A stretch of 64,000 nucleotides of DNA from an uncultured Verrucomicrobia subdivision 3 bacterium (GTDB taxonomy: Bacteria > Verrucomicrobiota > Verrucomicrobiia > Limisphaerales > UBA11358). Below the pieces are notes generated by a model that saw only the letters and a list, made by a program, of their open reading frames with translations, was not told the origin of the DNA and searched no databases. The translations under genes were made by a program, and so were the position numbers. Shown one piece after another: positions 27,876 to 36,151 of the stretch; positions within the stretch are counted from its first letter, which is position 1, and the number at the start of each line of letters is the position of its first letter. The stretch lies in the NCBI GenBank assembly GCA_903889895.1, contig CAISYZ010000089.1, positions 69,274-133,273 on the forward strand, written 5' to 3'.

Positions 27876-27917
27876 GCTGGTTCGATACGGCTCGTCTGTA
27901 TCGAACCAGCTTTTTTT
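27876..27917 (+). terminator. Strong intrinsic terminator
   Basis: A perfect 13-bp stem (GCTGGTTCGATAC with GTATCGAACCAGC) and seven Ts close the secreted-protein transcription unit, 24 nt after its stop. Confidence 0.95.
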
Positions 27918-27943
27918 AGGAATAAATTTTCGCCGATTTGAAG

Positions 27944-28468
27944 ATGAGGATTAACACAACATGGCTTTCGGTCATGGCGCTGGGTTTCAGCGTTATGATT
28001 GCCGACGGCGCGGATGCCCCGTCCGCTGTCACCAATGTGGTGGTGGTTCAGAGCAACAGCGTTTCATCCCTGGTCGCCACGAATGACGCGGCTCACCAGC
28101 AATATGTGCACGAAACCATCAGCCGGCTGATGTCTTTGCAGATGAACAATGATGCGGCTTCGCTCGCTGCCATTCTGGCCGAGATGAAGAATCCGAACAA
28201 AGACATCCGCAAGGTCGCGCTCAGTGCCGTCATCCAGTTCAACGACCGCTCGGCGGTGCCGGAGCTGCAGAAGATTGCCGACAACACCCAGGACCCGTTT
28301 GAAAAGGTGGACATCCTCAAGGCCATTGATTACATCAAGCTACCGTCGTTCACCGAATACATGGCTTACAAACGCTCCCTGAAACAGGCCAAGCACCAGA
28401 CCAACGGACTTCCGGCCACGCCGGGAGCGACTACCAACGCACCCGTTGCGCCCGCTGCGCATCCGTGA
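27944..28468 (+). CDS. Exported HEAT-like repeat protein
   Basis: 174 residues from the ATG at 27944 (a TTG at 27938 is also possible). A signal sequence (INTTWLSVMALGFSVMIADG) precedes two alpha-helical HEAT-like units (AAILAEMKNPNKDIRKVAL and AVPELQKIADNTQDPFEKVD). The tail is Ala/Pro/Thr-rich. It resembles the next gene in sequence and arrangement, so the two are likely duplicates. HEAT repeats mediate protein contacts; no enzyme motif is visible. Confidence 0.75.
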   Translation: MRINTTWLSVMALGFSVMIADGADAPSAVTNVVVVQSNSVSSLVATNDAAHQQYVHETISRLMSLQMNNDAASLAAILAEMKNPNKDIRKVALSAVIQFNDRSAVPELQKIADNTQDPFEKVDILKAIDYIKLPSFTEYMAYKRSLKQAKHQTNGLPATPGATTNAPVAPAAHP

Positions 28469-28520
28469 AAAAGTCGGACGGTCTTGCCCGAAGAATTTGG
28501 CGGCGGGCCGTGGAAAAGTT

Positions 28521-29201
28521 ATGAGACCTAAATTTGTCATCGCCCTGCTGGTCGTCGCCGGAATCATTTCGGCGGGTGCCTTTTTTTTGAAACGGCATCT
28601 GTCTTCGGCTGTGCCTCCAGCCGCCGTGCCGGTGGTGACCACTGCGTCGGAATCGCCCGCAAAAGATTTGTCTGCCAATCTTCCGCCATTGCCGCCACCA
28701 CCGCCACTGCCTGCGCCCGCCCCGGTTCCCGCGCCGGCTCCGGCACCAACTTTGTCGCCCGAAGATCAGATTGCGGCCATCAATGCTGAGGTTGAGCGGC
28801 TACGCTTGGCCGGCTTGAGCGACAATCCCGCCGACCTGCAAATCATTCTGGCGGATTTGAACAATCCGGAAAAAGAAATCCGCGAAGCGGCCATCAGCGC
28901 CGCCAAGCAGTTCGGCAGCACCAATGCCATTCCGGCGTTGCTGACCGCGGCCACCAACACCGCCGATCCGGCGGAAAAAATCGAATTGCTGGACGCCGCG
29001 AATTTCGTCGCTTTGCCCAGCATCAGTCTGAATTCAAATCCCACCCCGAAAACTCCGGAAGAACTGCAGGCGATCAAAGATCAGGTTTTCCAAAGCCAGC
29101 AAGCCCGGCAGGCAAAGATGCAGAAACGCATGCATGCGTCCGGCCAGGATTCCCCCGCGCCCGCCGATCCCAATGCCGCTCCGCCCGCTGGCGGTCAGTG
29201 A
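28521..29201 (+). CDS. Membrane-anchored HEAT-like repeat protein
   Basis: 226 residues; start at the ATG before the membrane anchor FVIALLVVAGIISAGAFFL. A Pro/Ala-rich linker (LPPPPPLPAPAPVPAPA) separates it from HEAT-like units (LQIILADLNNPEKEIREAAI, IPALLTAATNTADPAEKIE) that parallel those of the preceding gene. The tail is Gln/Met/Pro-rich. The 52-nt gap suggests co-transcription with its paralogue. It is convergent with trpA. Confidence 0.75.
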   Translation: MRPKFVIALLVVAGIISAGAFFLKRHLSSAVPPAAVPVVTTASESPAKDLSANLPPLPPPPPLPAPAPVPAPAPAPTLSPEDQIAAINAEVERLRLAGLSDNPADLQIILADLNNPEKEIREAAISAAKQFGSTNAIPALLTAATNTADPAEKIELLDAANFVALPSISLNSNPTPKTPEELQAIKDQVFQSQQARQAKMQKRMHASGQDSPAPADPNAAPPAGGQ

Positions 29202-29219
29202 CGCCGGACGGTTACCGTT

Positions 29220-30020
29220 TCACAAAGTCTTCACCGCGTCGGCGAGCGATTTTACAAACGCGCCCACTTTCGCGACCAGCTCCGGCGATTGGCCGTGCGC
29301 GGCAATCTGGTTCACGATGGCGCTGCCCACCACGCAGGCATCGCCTTCCTGGGCCACGGCTTTCGCCTGATCGGGATTGGAAATGCCGAAGCCGATGGCG
29401 ATGGGCAAATCCGTATGCGCGCGAAGCTTGGCAAGCTGCGAAGAAAGATTGCTCGCGACACTGCTTTGCATGCCGGTGACGCCTTCGCGCGAGATGTAAT
29501 AAATAAAACCGCTTCCGCGCTTCACGATTTTTTCCATGCGCGCTTCCGGCGTGGTCGGGGCGACGAGATAAATGTGGCAGATGCCGGCTTTTTTCATCAG
29601 GGCCTCGTAGTTGTCCGATTCCTCCGGCGGCACATCCAGCACGAGCAAACCGTCCACGCCCGCCTGTGCGCAATCGGCAATAAACTTTTCCAGCCCGACC
29701 TTGTGGATGAGGTTGAAATAAATATAGAGGACAATCGGAATCTGCGACTGCTTGCGGATGTCGGCGATAGTCGCCAAAAGTTTCGGCGGCGTCGTCCCTG
29801 ATTCAAGGCCGCGCTGCGCGGCAAGCTGGTTCACCAAGCCGTCGGCCAGCGGGTCGCTGAACGGCGCGCCGAGTTCGAGCACCGCCACGCCGGCCTGATC
29901 GAAGGCCAGCGCGAGGTCGCGCGTGGCTGCCAGGTGCGGATCGCCCGCGCCGATGTAAACGACGAGGCCTTTCTTGCCGGCGGACTTGAGCTGCGCGAAT
30001 TTCGCAACGATGCGGTTCAT
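29220..30020 (-). CDS. trpA: Tryptophan synthase alpha chain
   Basis: 266 residues from the ATG at 30020. [18 protein letters not shown] contains the catalytic Glu, [11 protein letters not shown] the catalytic Asp region, and [22 protein letters not shown] the phosphate site. TrpA cleaves indole-3-glycerol phosphate and passes indole to TrpB. No trpB or other trp gene is in the window, so the pathway genes are scattered here. It diverges from aroC across 78 bases. Confidence 0.95.
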   Translation of the reverse strand: MNRIVAKFAQLKSAGKKGLVVYIGAGDPHLAATRDLALAFDQAGVAVLELGAPFSDPLADGLVNQLAAQRGLESGTTPPKLLATIADIRKQSQIPIVLYIYFNLIHKVGLEKFIADCAQAGVDGLLVLDVPPEESDNYEALMKKAGICHIYLVAPTTPEARMEKIVKRGSGFIYYISREGVTGMQSSVASNLSSQLAKLRAHTDLPIAIGFGISNPDQAKAVAQEGDACVVGSAIVNQIAAHGQSPELVAKVGAFVKSLADAVKTL

Positions 30021-30027
30021 GGGCGGG

Positions 30028-30062
30028 AAGTTTCGAGTTTCAGGTTTCAAGTTTCAAGGAGA
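30028..30062. repeat. Heptamer tandem (AAGTTTC type)
   Basis: Four 7-nt units, AAGTTTC, GAGTTTC, AGGTTTC, AAGTTTC, fill the short divergent space between trpA and aroC. A fifth, AAGGAGA, is decayed. Confidence 0.8.
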
Positions 30063-30098
30063 TTTGACCGCGCCGCCGAATTTTCGCACACTCACCGC

Positions 30099-31181
30099 AT
30101 GGCAAGCAGCTTTGGACATCTGTTCCGCATCACCACGTGGGGCGAATCGCACGGCGGCGGCGTGGGCGTCGTCGTGGATGGCTGCCCGCCGCGCCTCAAG
30201 CTCTCCGAGGCGGACATTCAGCCCGATCTCGATCGCCGTCGGCCGGGGCAATCCAAAATCGTCACCCCGCGCAAAGAATCCGACACGGTGCATATCGTCT
30301 CCGGCATTTCGGAAAAAGGTCTCACGCTCGGCACGCCGATTTCCATTTGGGTGCGGAACGAAGACCAACGCTCCGAGGCTTACAACGAGATGAAGGACAA
30401 GTTCCGCCCGTCGCATGCGGACTACACTTACTTCGCCAAATACGGCATCCGCGCCTGGCAGGGCGGCGGCCGCGCCAGCGCGCGCGAAACGATTGGCCGC
30501 GTCGCTGCCGGCGCGATTGCGAAAAAGATTTTGCGCGAGCAGTTTGGCGTGGAAGTGCTCGCCTACGTCAAGCAGGTGCAAAAAATCATCGGTGACGTGA
30601 ATCCTGAAAAGGTGAAGTTCAAGGACGTGGAAGCCAACATCGTCCGCTGCCCGGATGCCAAGGCCGCTGAGAAGATGATTCGCCTCATCGAAAAAATCCG
30701 CAACGAAGGCAATACCGTCGGCGGCATCGTCGAAGGCATCGCGCGCGGTGTGCCGGCGGGCTGGGGCGAACCGGTGTTCGACAAGCTCGAAGCCGATCTC
30801 GCCAAGGCGATGTTGAGCCTGCCCGCGTGCAAAGGCTTTGAAAGCGGCGACGGCTTTGCCGGCATTTTGCTGACCGGCCGCGAGCACAACGATTTGTTCC
30901 GCGCGAAGAACGGCAAAGTTTTTACAACCACCAATCGCTCCGGCGGCATTCAGGGCGGCATCTCGAATGGCGAAACAATTTTCTTCCGCACCGCGTTCAA
31001 GCCCGTGGCCACCGTCATGCACGAGCAGGACACCGTGGATGAAGCGCTGCATAATACCACGCTCAAGGGCCGCGGCCGTCACGACCCGTGCGTGTTGCCG
31101 CGCGCCGTGCCGATGGTCGAGGCGATGACCGCGCTCGTGCTCGTGGACCACGCGCTCCGGCAGCGGGCTTTGGGCAGTTGA
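30099..31181 (+). CDS. aroC: Chorismate synthase
   Basis: 360 residues from the ATG at 30099, where the conserved [19 protein letters not shown] begins. FMN/EPSP-binding segments [29 protein letters not shown] and the C-terminal [17 protein letters not shown] are all present. It converts 5-enolpyruvylshikimate 3-phosphate to chorismate, the branch point for aromatic amino acids, which fits its divergent neighbour trpA. Confidence 0.96.
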   Translation: MASSFGHLFRITTWGESHGGGVGVVVDGCPPRLKLSEADIQPDLDRRRPGQSKIVTPRKESDTVHIVSGISEKGLTLGTPISIWVRNEDQRSEAYNEMKDKFRPSHADYTYFAKYGIRAWQGGGRASARETIGRVAAGAIAKKILREQFGVEVLAYVKQVQKIIGDVNPEKVKFKDVEANIVRCPDAKAAEKMIRLIEKIRNEGNTVGGIVEGIARGVPAGWGEPVFDKLEADLAKAMLSLPACKGFESGDGFAGILLTGREHNDLFRAKNGKVFTTTNRSGGIQGGISNGETIFFRTAFKPVATVMHEQDTVDEALHNTTLKGRGRHDPCVLPRAVPMVEAMTALVLVDHALRQRALGS

Positions 31182-31229
31182 TATTTTATCAAGGCGGGCG
31201 AAGTTGTCCGCAGCACCATAAATTTTCTC

Positions 31230-32630
31230 ATGGCCGAAAAACTTCTCAATCAACTGCCGCCGGACCTGCGCCGGCTTTACACCAAGGCGGTCGAGGCCGC
31301 GCAACGGGAGAATCACGACTACGCGCTCACGCTTTTTTGCCAGGTGCTCAAGACCGAGCCGGCGCTGTTCGAGTGCCGCAAGGCGTTGCGCGCGGCGCAA
31401 GCCGTCAAATCGGCGGGTGCCAGCACGGGCTTTTTCAAGAAGATGATGAGCGGCGGCGGTTCCCTGCCGCAAATCACGAAAGCCAAGCTGGCGTTGAAAA
31501 ATAATCCCGCCGAAGCCATGGCCATCGCCGAGGAGGTTTTGAATAGCGACGCGAACAACAGCTCCGCCCACCGCATCATCGTGGATGCCGCGCAGGCGCT
31601 GGGCTTGCCGCAGACGGCGGCGCTGTCGCTCGAGCTGATGGTGCGCAACTCCCCGACGAACAAGGCGCTCGTCGTCGAGTTCGCCGATGCCGTCGCGGCC
31701 AGCGGCGGCAATGCCACCGTCGCCGAGCAGTTTCTCGACGAACTCATCCGCACCTCGCCTTACGACCCGGATTTGCAGCAGGCGCAAAAAAATCTTTCCG
31801 CGCACAAGACGATGGATGAGGGCGGCTACGGCGCGCTCGAGGACGGCCAAGGTTCCTATCGCGACATCCTGAAGAACAAGGACGAGGCCGTATCGCTGGA
31901 GCAGGAGCAACGCTCGCAGAAATCCGAGGACGTGGCGCTGCGGCTCATCGAGGAATACGAGACGCGGCTCATCACCGAGCCGAACAACCTCAAGCTCCTC
32001 CGCTCGCTCGCGGAACTTTATACGCAGAAGAACCAGTTCCCCCGCGCGCTGGCGCTTTACGACCGCATCAAGCAGTCCGACCTCGGCAGCGACGCCTCCT
32101 TGGACCGCGCCATCGCCGAAACGCGGCTGCGGCAGTTCGATTTCCAGGCCGCGCAGTTCAATCCCTTCGACGAAGGCAACGCCGAAATGACCGCGGCCAT
32201 CCAAGCGGAGAAGGCGGCCTTCCAACTGGCCGAATGTCAGAAGCGCGTGGAGAAATATCCCACCGACCTCGCCATCCGGTTCGAGCTCGGGCAGCTTTAT
32301 TTTGCCGCCGGCAAGATTGGCGAGGCCATCGCGGAATTTCAGAAGGCGCAGGGCAACCCCCACAAGCGGCTCGCGGCGATGAGCCTGCTCGCCCAATGCT
32401 TTGCCAAGCGCAAGATGTTCGACCTCGCGGCGCGCACCCTGCAGAACGCCATCAAGGAAAAGCCCGGGTTCGACGAGGAAAAGAAGGACCTCACCTACCA
32501 GCTCGGCTGCGTGCTGGAAGCCATGGGCAAGAAGGACGAAGCCATCGAACAGTTCAAGACCATCTACGAGCTGGACATCAGCTACCAGGACGTCGCCGCC
32601 AAGGTGGATGCCTATTACGCCGGGCAGTGA
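31230..32630 (+). CDS. TPR-repeat protein
   Basis: 466 residues without a signal peptide. Tetratricopeptide-like helix pairs recur from the N-terminus (DYALTLFCQVLKTEPALFEC) through ELYTQKNQFPRALALYDRI to LYFAAGKIGEAIAEFQKA and LEAMGKKDEAIEQFKTI. Gln- and Lys-rich helices lie between. It is a scaffold-type protein with no visible catalytic domain. It starts 48 nt after aroC and is followed immediately by the 21-nt array C. Confidence 0.85.
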   Translation: MAEKLLNQLPPDLRRLYTKAVEAAQRENHDYALTLFCQVLKTEPALFECRKALRAAQAVKSAGASTGFFKKMMSGGGSLPQITKAKLALKNNPAEAMAIAEEVLNSDANNSSAHRIIVDAAQALGLPQTAALSLELMVRNSPTNKALVVEFADAVAASGGNATVAEQFLDELIRTSPYDPDLQQAQKNLSAHKTMDEGGYGALEDGQGSYRDILKNKDEAVSLEQEQRSQKSEDVALRLIEEYETRLITEPNNLKLLRSLAELYTQKNQFPRALALYDRIKQSDLGSDASLDRAIAETRLRQFDFQAAQFNPFDEGNAEMTAAIQAEKAAFQLAECQKRVEKYPTDLAIRFELGQLYFAAGKIGEAIAEFQKAQGNPHKRLAAMSLLAQCFAKRKMFDLAARTLQNAIKEKPGFDEEKKDLTYQLGCVLEAMGKKDEAIEQFKTIYELDISYQDVAAKVDAYYAGQ

Positions 32631-32651
32631 ATCCGCCGGAAGGGTGGCGGG

Positions 32652-32987
32652 CTGGCCCGGAAAAATCCCCGGCTGGCGGATTAAATCCTTTGGCTGGCCG
32701 TGAAAATTCTGCGGCTGGGAGTGAAAATTCCCTGGCTGACACACTACCAGCCTCGGCTGGCGCGCTTCCAGTCACGGCTGAAACACCTCCAGTCATGGCT
32801 GACTCACCTCCAGCCCCGGCTGGAACACCACCAACCGCGACTGGAACACTCCAAACTTCGGCTGGAACAGTCCCAGTCGCGACTGGAACACTTCCAGTCC
32901 CGGTTTATTCCGGGCCAGCCGGGGCTGGGACCGTTCAAACCGGGGAAATTTCGCTTCCAACCCGGGTGCAGGCCGGCGGGTTCTTGG
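32652..32987. repeat. 21-nt tandem array C
   Basis: About sixteen 21-nt units in perfect phase starting 22 nt after the TPR gene stop. Fourteen are clear (32652-32945), the last two decayed. The core is CTGGAACACTTCCAGnCnCGG-like, and the best units contain the inverted repeat CTGGAAcacTTCCAG. The array fills more than half of the 547-base gap between convergent genes; 32988-33177 is GC-rich with nothing recognised. Open frames in several phases result from the multiple-of-three unit, not from coding. Confidence 0.95.
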
Positions 32988-33177
32988 GTGTTTCCACATC
33001 AAAATCAACCACTTATGGCATTCCTGCCGCCGTTGGCCCCGCCGAAGCCGGAGCCGGCCGGAAAAGAGGGGTTTGAGGCGAAATTGGGCGGTTTTGCGGC
33101 GGCCCCGGCCTTGGCCCCGGATTTCACAGACGGGTTTTGCAGCCTATCAGCTTGTTAGTCGGCAAAATCCTCATAAC

Positions 33178-33459
33178 TCAAACCTGCTTCGGATGCTTCT
33201 GACGAATAATCGCTGAAACCAAAATCCACAAGCAACAAATCACGCTCAAAAACATCCCAGCGAAAAACAAAATGATGCAGAGAAATGCCGTTGGGTCGAA
33301 TGTGCCGTCCATGCTGTTCCGAACGCCAGTCGGCGGAAAGCGTCGGGACAAATAATCAAAGCCGTGACCGGCAAACCAACCAACCGCCATCATCGCCAGC
33401 GAAATGTATAAAGCTATCCAGCGTGGGCTTCGGTAAGTCTGGATGGTTTCTGGTTTCAT
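33178..33459 (-). CDS. Small two-helix membrane protein, unknown
   Basis: 93 residues with two membrane spans: WIALYISLAMMAVGWFAG near residues 14-31 and FLCIILFFAGMFLSVICCLWILV near 58-81. The connecting loop is about 25 residues. No known domain is recognised. Start and stop are clean and the composition is protein-like. It faces array C at its 3' end. Confidence 0.65.
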   Translation of the reverse strand: MKPETIQTYRSPRWIALYISLAMMAVGWFAGHGFDYLSRRFPPTGVRNSMDGTFDPTAFLCIILFFAGMFLSVICCLWILVSAIIRQKHPKQV

Positions 33460-33584
33460 GTAACGCTCGCTTGCCGCCTAACGAAAAAAGAGCCGCCGCC
33501 GACTCGCGAGGTGAACCGCGACAGCGGAACGGACAGCGCCAACGGCGGTTGGCATTTGGTTGAGCCAAGGAGTATTCATGTTGG

Positions 33585-34010
33585 TCAAATCCGCTTCTCG
33601 TCGGCATCCAGCATGTCCACAAAGCATTTCACATCGTCGCGGTGGCCAATGCCGGCCTGTTCCTTGCGCATCTGCAGGCGGGCCACGGCGGAGGCGTCGC
33701 CGGGCAACGGGCGGCTCAGGACATCCTGCCAGTGCGCGGCCTTTTCCGCCGGCGTGCGCTTCACGTTCTGCCGCACCCAGTCGCAGACCTGCCCGTCGGT
33801 CAGGGAATTTTTCACCACCGCCACGAATTGTTCATGGGTCACACCGGCGGCCTTGAGCCAGAAGCCGTCGAACGCCTTGCCGAGATTTTCCTGGTAGTCG
33901 GCATGGAGCTTGCCCGCGAGGTGCAGGCGGATTTTGTCAACGTAGCGGGGCAGGTAATGCCAGCCGTCCATGGTTTCGCGCGGGCTGCGGGGATAAATGA
34001 TGTCGCTCAT
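33585..34010 (-). CDS. DUF5069-family protein
   Basis: 141 residues. YPRSPRETMDGWHYLPRYVD at the N-terminus and WVRQNVKRTPAEKAAHWQDVL later fit the DUF5069 family as I recall it. It is soluble and helical with no catalytic motif visible. Function unknown. Confidence 0.7.
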   Translation of the reverse strand: MSDIIYPRSPRETMDGWHYLPRYVDKIRLHLAGKLHADYQENLGKAFDGFWLKAAGVTHEQFVAVVKNSLTDGQVCDWVRQNVKRTPAEKAAHWQDVLSRPLPGDASAVARLQMRKEQAGIGHRDDVKCFVDMLDADEKRI

Positions 34011-34124
34011 AGTGCAGAAATAATCGCAGCCCGCCGCCGTGTGTCAACTGCTGGAATGCGGTGAGCCTTTGGTGTCCGGTTTACCGCCGGGCAGGTGCGG
34101 TGGTTCCGTTGGAAAATGAAGGGA

Positions 34125-34553
34125 TTAAGGGCTGATGATGCGTTCGTTTTCCCAGTTGGCAAATTGGCCGTCAATCGCCATGTGCAGTTCGGCGTGTCCA
34201 TCGGCAAACGCATACGTTTTGCCCGGTCGGCCGCCTTGCCATAGCCACGCCTGCTTTTCCCTGAGGATGATGGTGGCATACGGTTTGGCGATGTTGGTGG
34301 CGGCGCCGGTGTAAACGAGATCAAACTGGGCGGTGAGCTGGTTCAAACAATTGGATTTCACCAAACTGGCAAGGGCGGGGATATTGGGCGGGTATTGTCC
34401 GTCGTGACCATCGGCATACATGATGCAGGCCAGCGCCCCTTGCTTGGCCAGATACAGTTTCGCGATGCCCGCGCGGCGTGCTGAGCTGGCACAGCCCGAA
34501 AGTAAGCCGAGGGTAAGCAATAACAGGAGCGGACGTATCCATTGGGGTTTCAT
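34125..34553 (-). CDS. Lipoprotein with pseudopilin-like C-terminus
   Basis: 142 residues. LLLLLTLGLLSGCASS is a lipoprotein signal with the lipobox Cys near residue 21. The body contains MYADGHDGQYPPNIPALASL and, near the end, YAFADGHAELH, the H/D-G motif common in type II secretion-like pseudopilins of Planctomycetes and Verrucomicrobia. It lacks the N-terminal pilin helix, so it is a degenerate relative or a separate lipoprotein family. Confidence 0.7.
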   Translation of the reverse strand: MKPQWIRPLLLLLTLGLLSGCASSARRAGIAKLYLAKQGALACIMYADGHDGQYPPNIPALASLVKSNCLNQLTAQFDLVYTGAATNIAKPYATIILREKQAWLWQGGRPGKTYAFADGHAELHMAIDGQFANWENERIISP

Positions 34554-34717
34554 GGGTCTAGTTTTAAGCCCGAGGAACCGCGTGTCAACTGGTGATTATG
34601 CCGGCTAGTCCCGCGACCCTTTGATTCTTAGCTGAGCCAATCTGGGTTTATCTGTGGCTAAAAATATCGGCAATAATCTGATTTGCATTTCCGCCGCGCG
34701 CTTCCATCTTCTCTGAC

Positions 34718-36151
34718 ATGAAACGCTTTGATTTTGACGTGGCGGTGATCGGCGGCGGCAGCGGCGGCTACGCGGCCGCCCGCACGGCGGCGGCGGCCGG
34801 GCTGAAAACGGTGGTCATCGAGGGCGGCGCGGAGGTGGGCGGCCTGTGCATCCTGCGCGGTTGCATGCCCACGAAGGCGTTGCTCTACGCGGCGGAGGTG
34901 AAACATCTGGCGGAACACGCATCCACCTGGGGCGTGCACGCGGGCCGGGTGACGTTTGATTTCGCCGCCGTGATGGCGCGGAAAGCCGCCCAGATCAAGG
35001 ATTTTGCCGATTTCCGCGCGCAGCAGTTGGGCGACGGGCGGTTCAAGCTCATCCGCGCCAACGCCCGTTTTCTCGATGAACACACGGTGGCCCTCGGTCG
35101 GGCTGACCGGCCGGTCAGCCACGCGGCCGCGCCGCCGCGCACCCCGACCAAGCTGACGGCCAAAAACTTTGTCATCGCCACCGGCTCGCGCGTGTCGCCG
35201 TCGCCCTTGCCGGCGCTGGACGCCGTCGGCTATCTCACGAGCGACGACGCGGTGGCGCTGAAGCAGTTGCCCAAGTCGCTCATCATCCTCGGCGGCGGGG
35301 CCATCGCGTGCGAGTTCGCGCAGTTCTTCCAACGCTTCGGCGTGAAGACCACGTTGATCCAACGCAGCGAAACGATTTTGAAAGAGTTCGACGCGGACGC
35401 CGGGGCGGACATCGCGAAAGTTTTTCGCCGCGAAGGCATGGCGGTGTTCACCGGCACAAAACTTTTGGACGCCGGTCGCAAAGGGAAGCTGAAGACGGTG
35501 ACGTTCGAGCAGACGGGAAAACGCGTGACGGTGGCCGCCGAGGAAATTTTGTTCGCCCTCGGCCGCGTGCCGCACACGGCGTCGCTTGGTTTGCCCAACG
35601 CCGGCGTGAAATTGGCGGACGGCCGCGTGGTGACGAACGCCCGCATGCAGACGAGTGCGCCGCACATCTTCGCGGCGGGCGATTGCTGCGGGCCGCATGA
35701 GATCGTGCACATCGCGATTCAGCAGGGCGAGACGGCGGTGCAGAATATTTTGCAGCCCAAGCGGCCGCGCAAAATGGATTATCGGCTGCTGATCTCCGTG
35801 GTGTTCACCGACCCGCAGGTGGCGACGGTCGGCTTGACGGAAAAAGCGGCGACGGCGCGCGGGATAAAGTTTATCGCGGCGAGTTATCCGTTCAACGACC
35901 ACGGCAAATCGCTGCTCATGGAGGCGAAAGACGGCTTCGTGAAGTTGCTGGCGAATCCCAAAACGGGCGAAATCCTCGGCGGCGCGTGTGTCGGCCCGAG
36001 CGGTGGGGAATTAATCCATGAAATCGTCACCGCGATGGCCAAGCGCATGACCGTTCAGGAGCTCGCAGCCACACCGCACTACCATCCGACGCTCGCGGAG
36101 ATCTGGACGTATCCGGCAGAGGAACTCGCGGAGCAAATCAAGCCGGCATGA
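34718..36151 (+). CDS. FAD/NAD(P)-disulfide oxidoreductase (dihydrolipoamide dehydrogenase-like)
   Basis: 477 residues. N-terminal FAD motif DVAVIGGGSGGYAAARTA, redox-active CILRGC (C-x4-C) in GGLCILRGCMPTKALL, NAD motif SLIILGGGAIACEFAQF, FAD site HIFAAGDCCG and the C-terminal HYHPTLAEIW with the active-site His. All parts of a class I disulfide reductase are present. No 2-oxoacid dehydrogenase genes are nearby, so mercuric- or other disulfide-reductase functions are possible. It overlaps the next, convergent gene by 14 nt. Confidence 0.88.
   Translation: MKRFDFDVAVIGGGSGGYAAARTAAAAGLKTVVIEGGAEVGGLCILRGCMPTKALLYAAEVKHLAEHASTWGVHAGRVTFDFAAVMARKAAQIKDFADFRAQQLGDGRFKLIRANARFLDEHTVALGRADRPVSHAAAPPRTPTKLTAKNFVIATGSRVSPSPLPALDAVGYLTSDDAVALKQLPKSLIILGGGAIACEFAQFFQRFGVKTTLIQRSETILKEFDADAGADIAKVFRREGMAVFTGTKLLDAGRKGKLKTVTFEQTGKRVTVAAEEILFALGRVPHTASLGLPNAGVKLADGRVVTNARMQTSAPHIFAAGDCCGPHEIVHIAIQQGETAVQNILQPKRPRKMDYRLLISVVFTDPQVATVGLTEKAATARGIKFIAASYPFNDHGKSLLMEAKDGFVKLLANPKTGEILGGACVGPSGGELIHEIVTAMAKRMTVQELAATPHYHPTLAEIWTYPAEELAEQIKPA

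Noticed and set aside
30054-32744. 896-codon minus-strand frame opposite aroC and the TPR gene
   Set aside because: Covers two recognised genes on the other strand and runs into array C; no motif.
32652-32987. CRISPR array
   Set aside because: Units are contiguous 21-mers with no constant repeat separated by unique spacers, and no cas gene is present.
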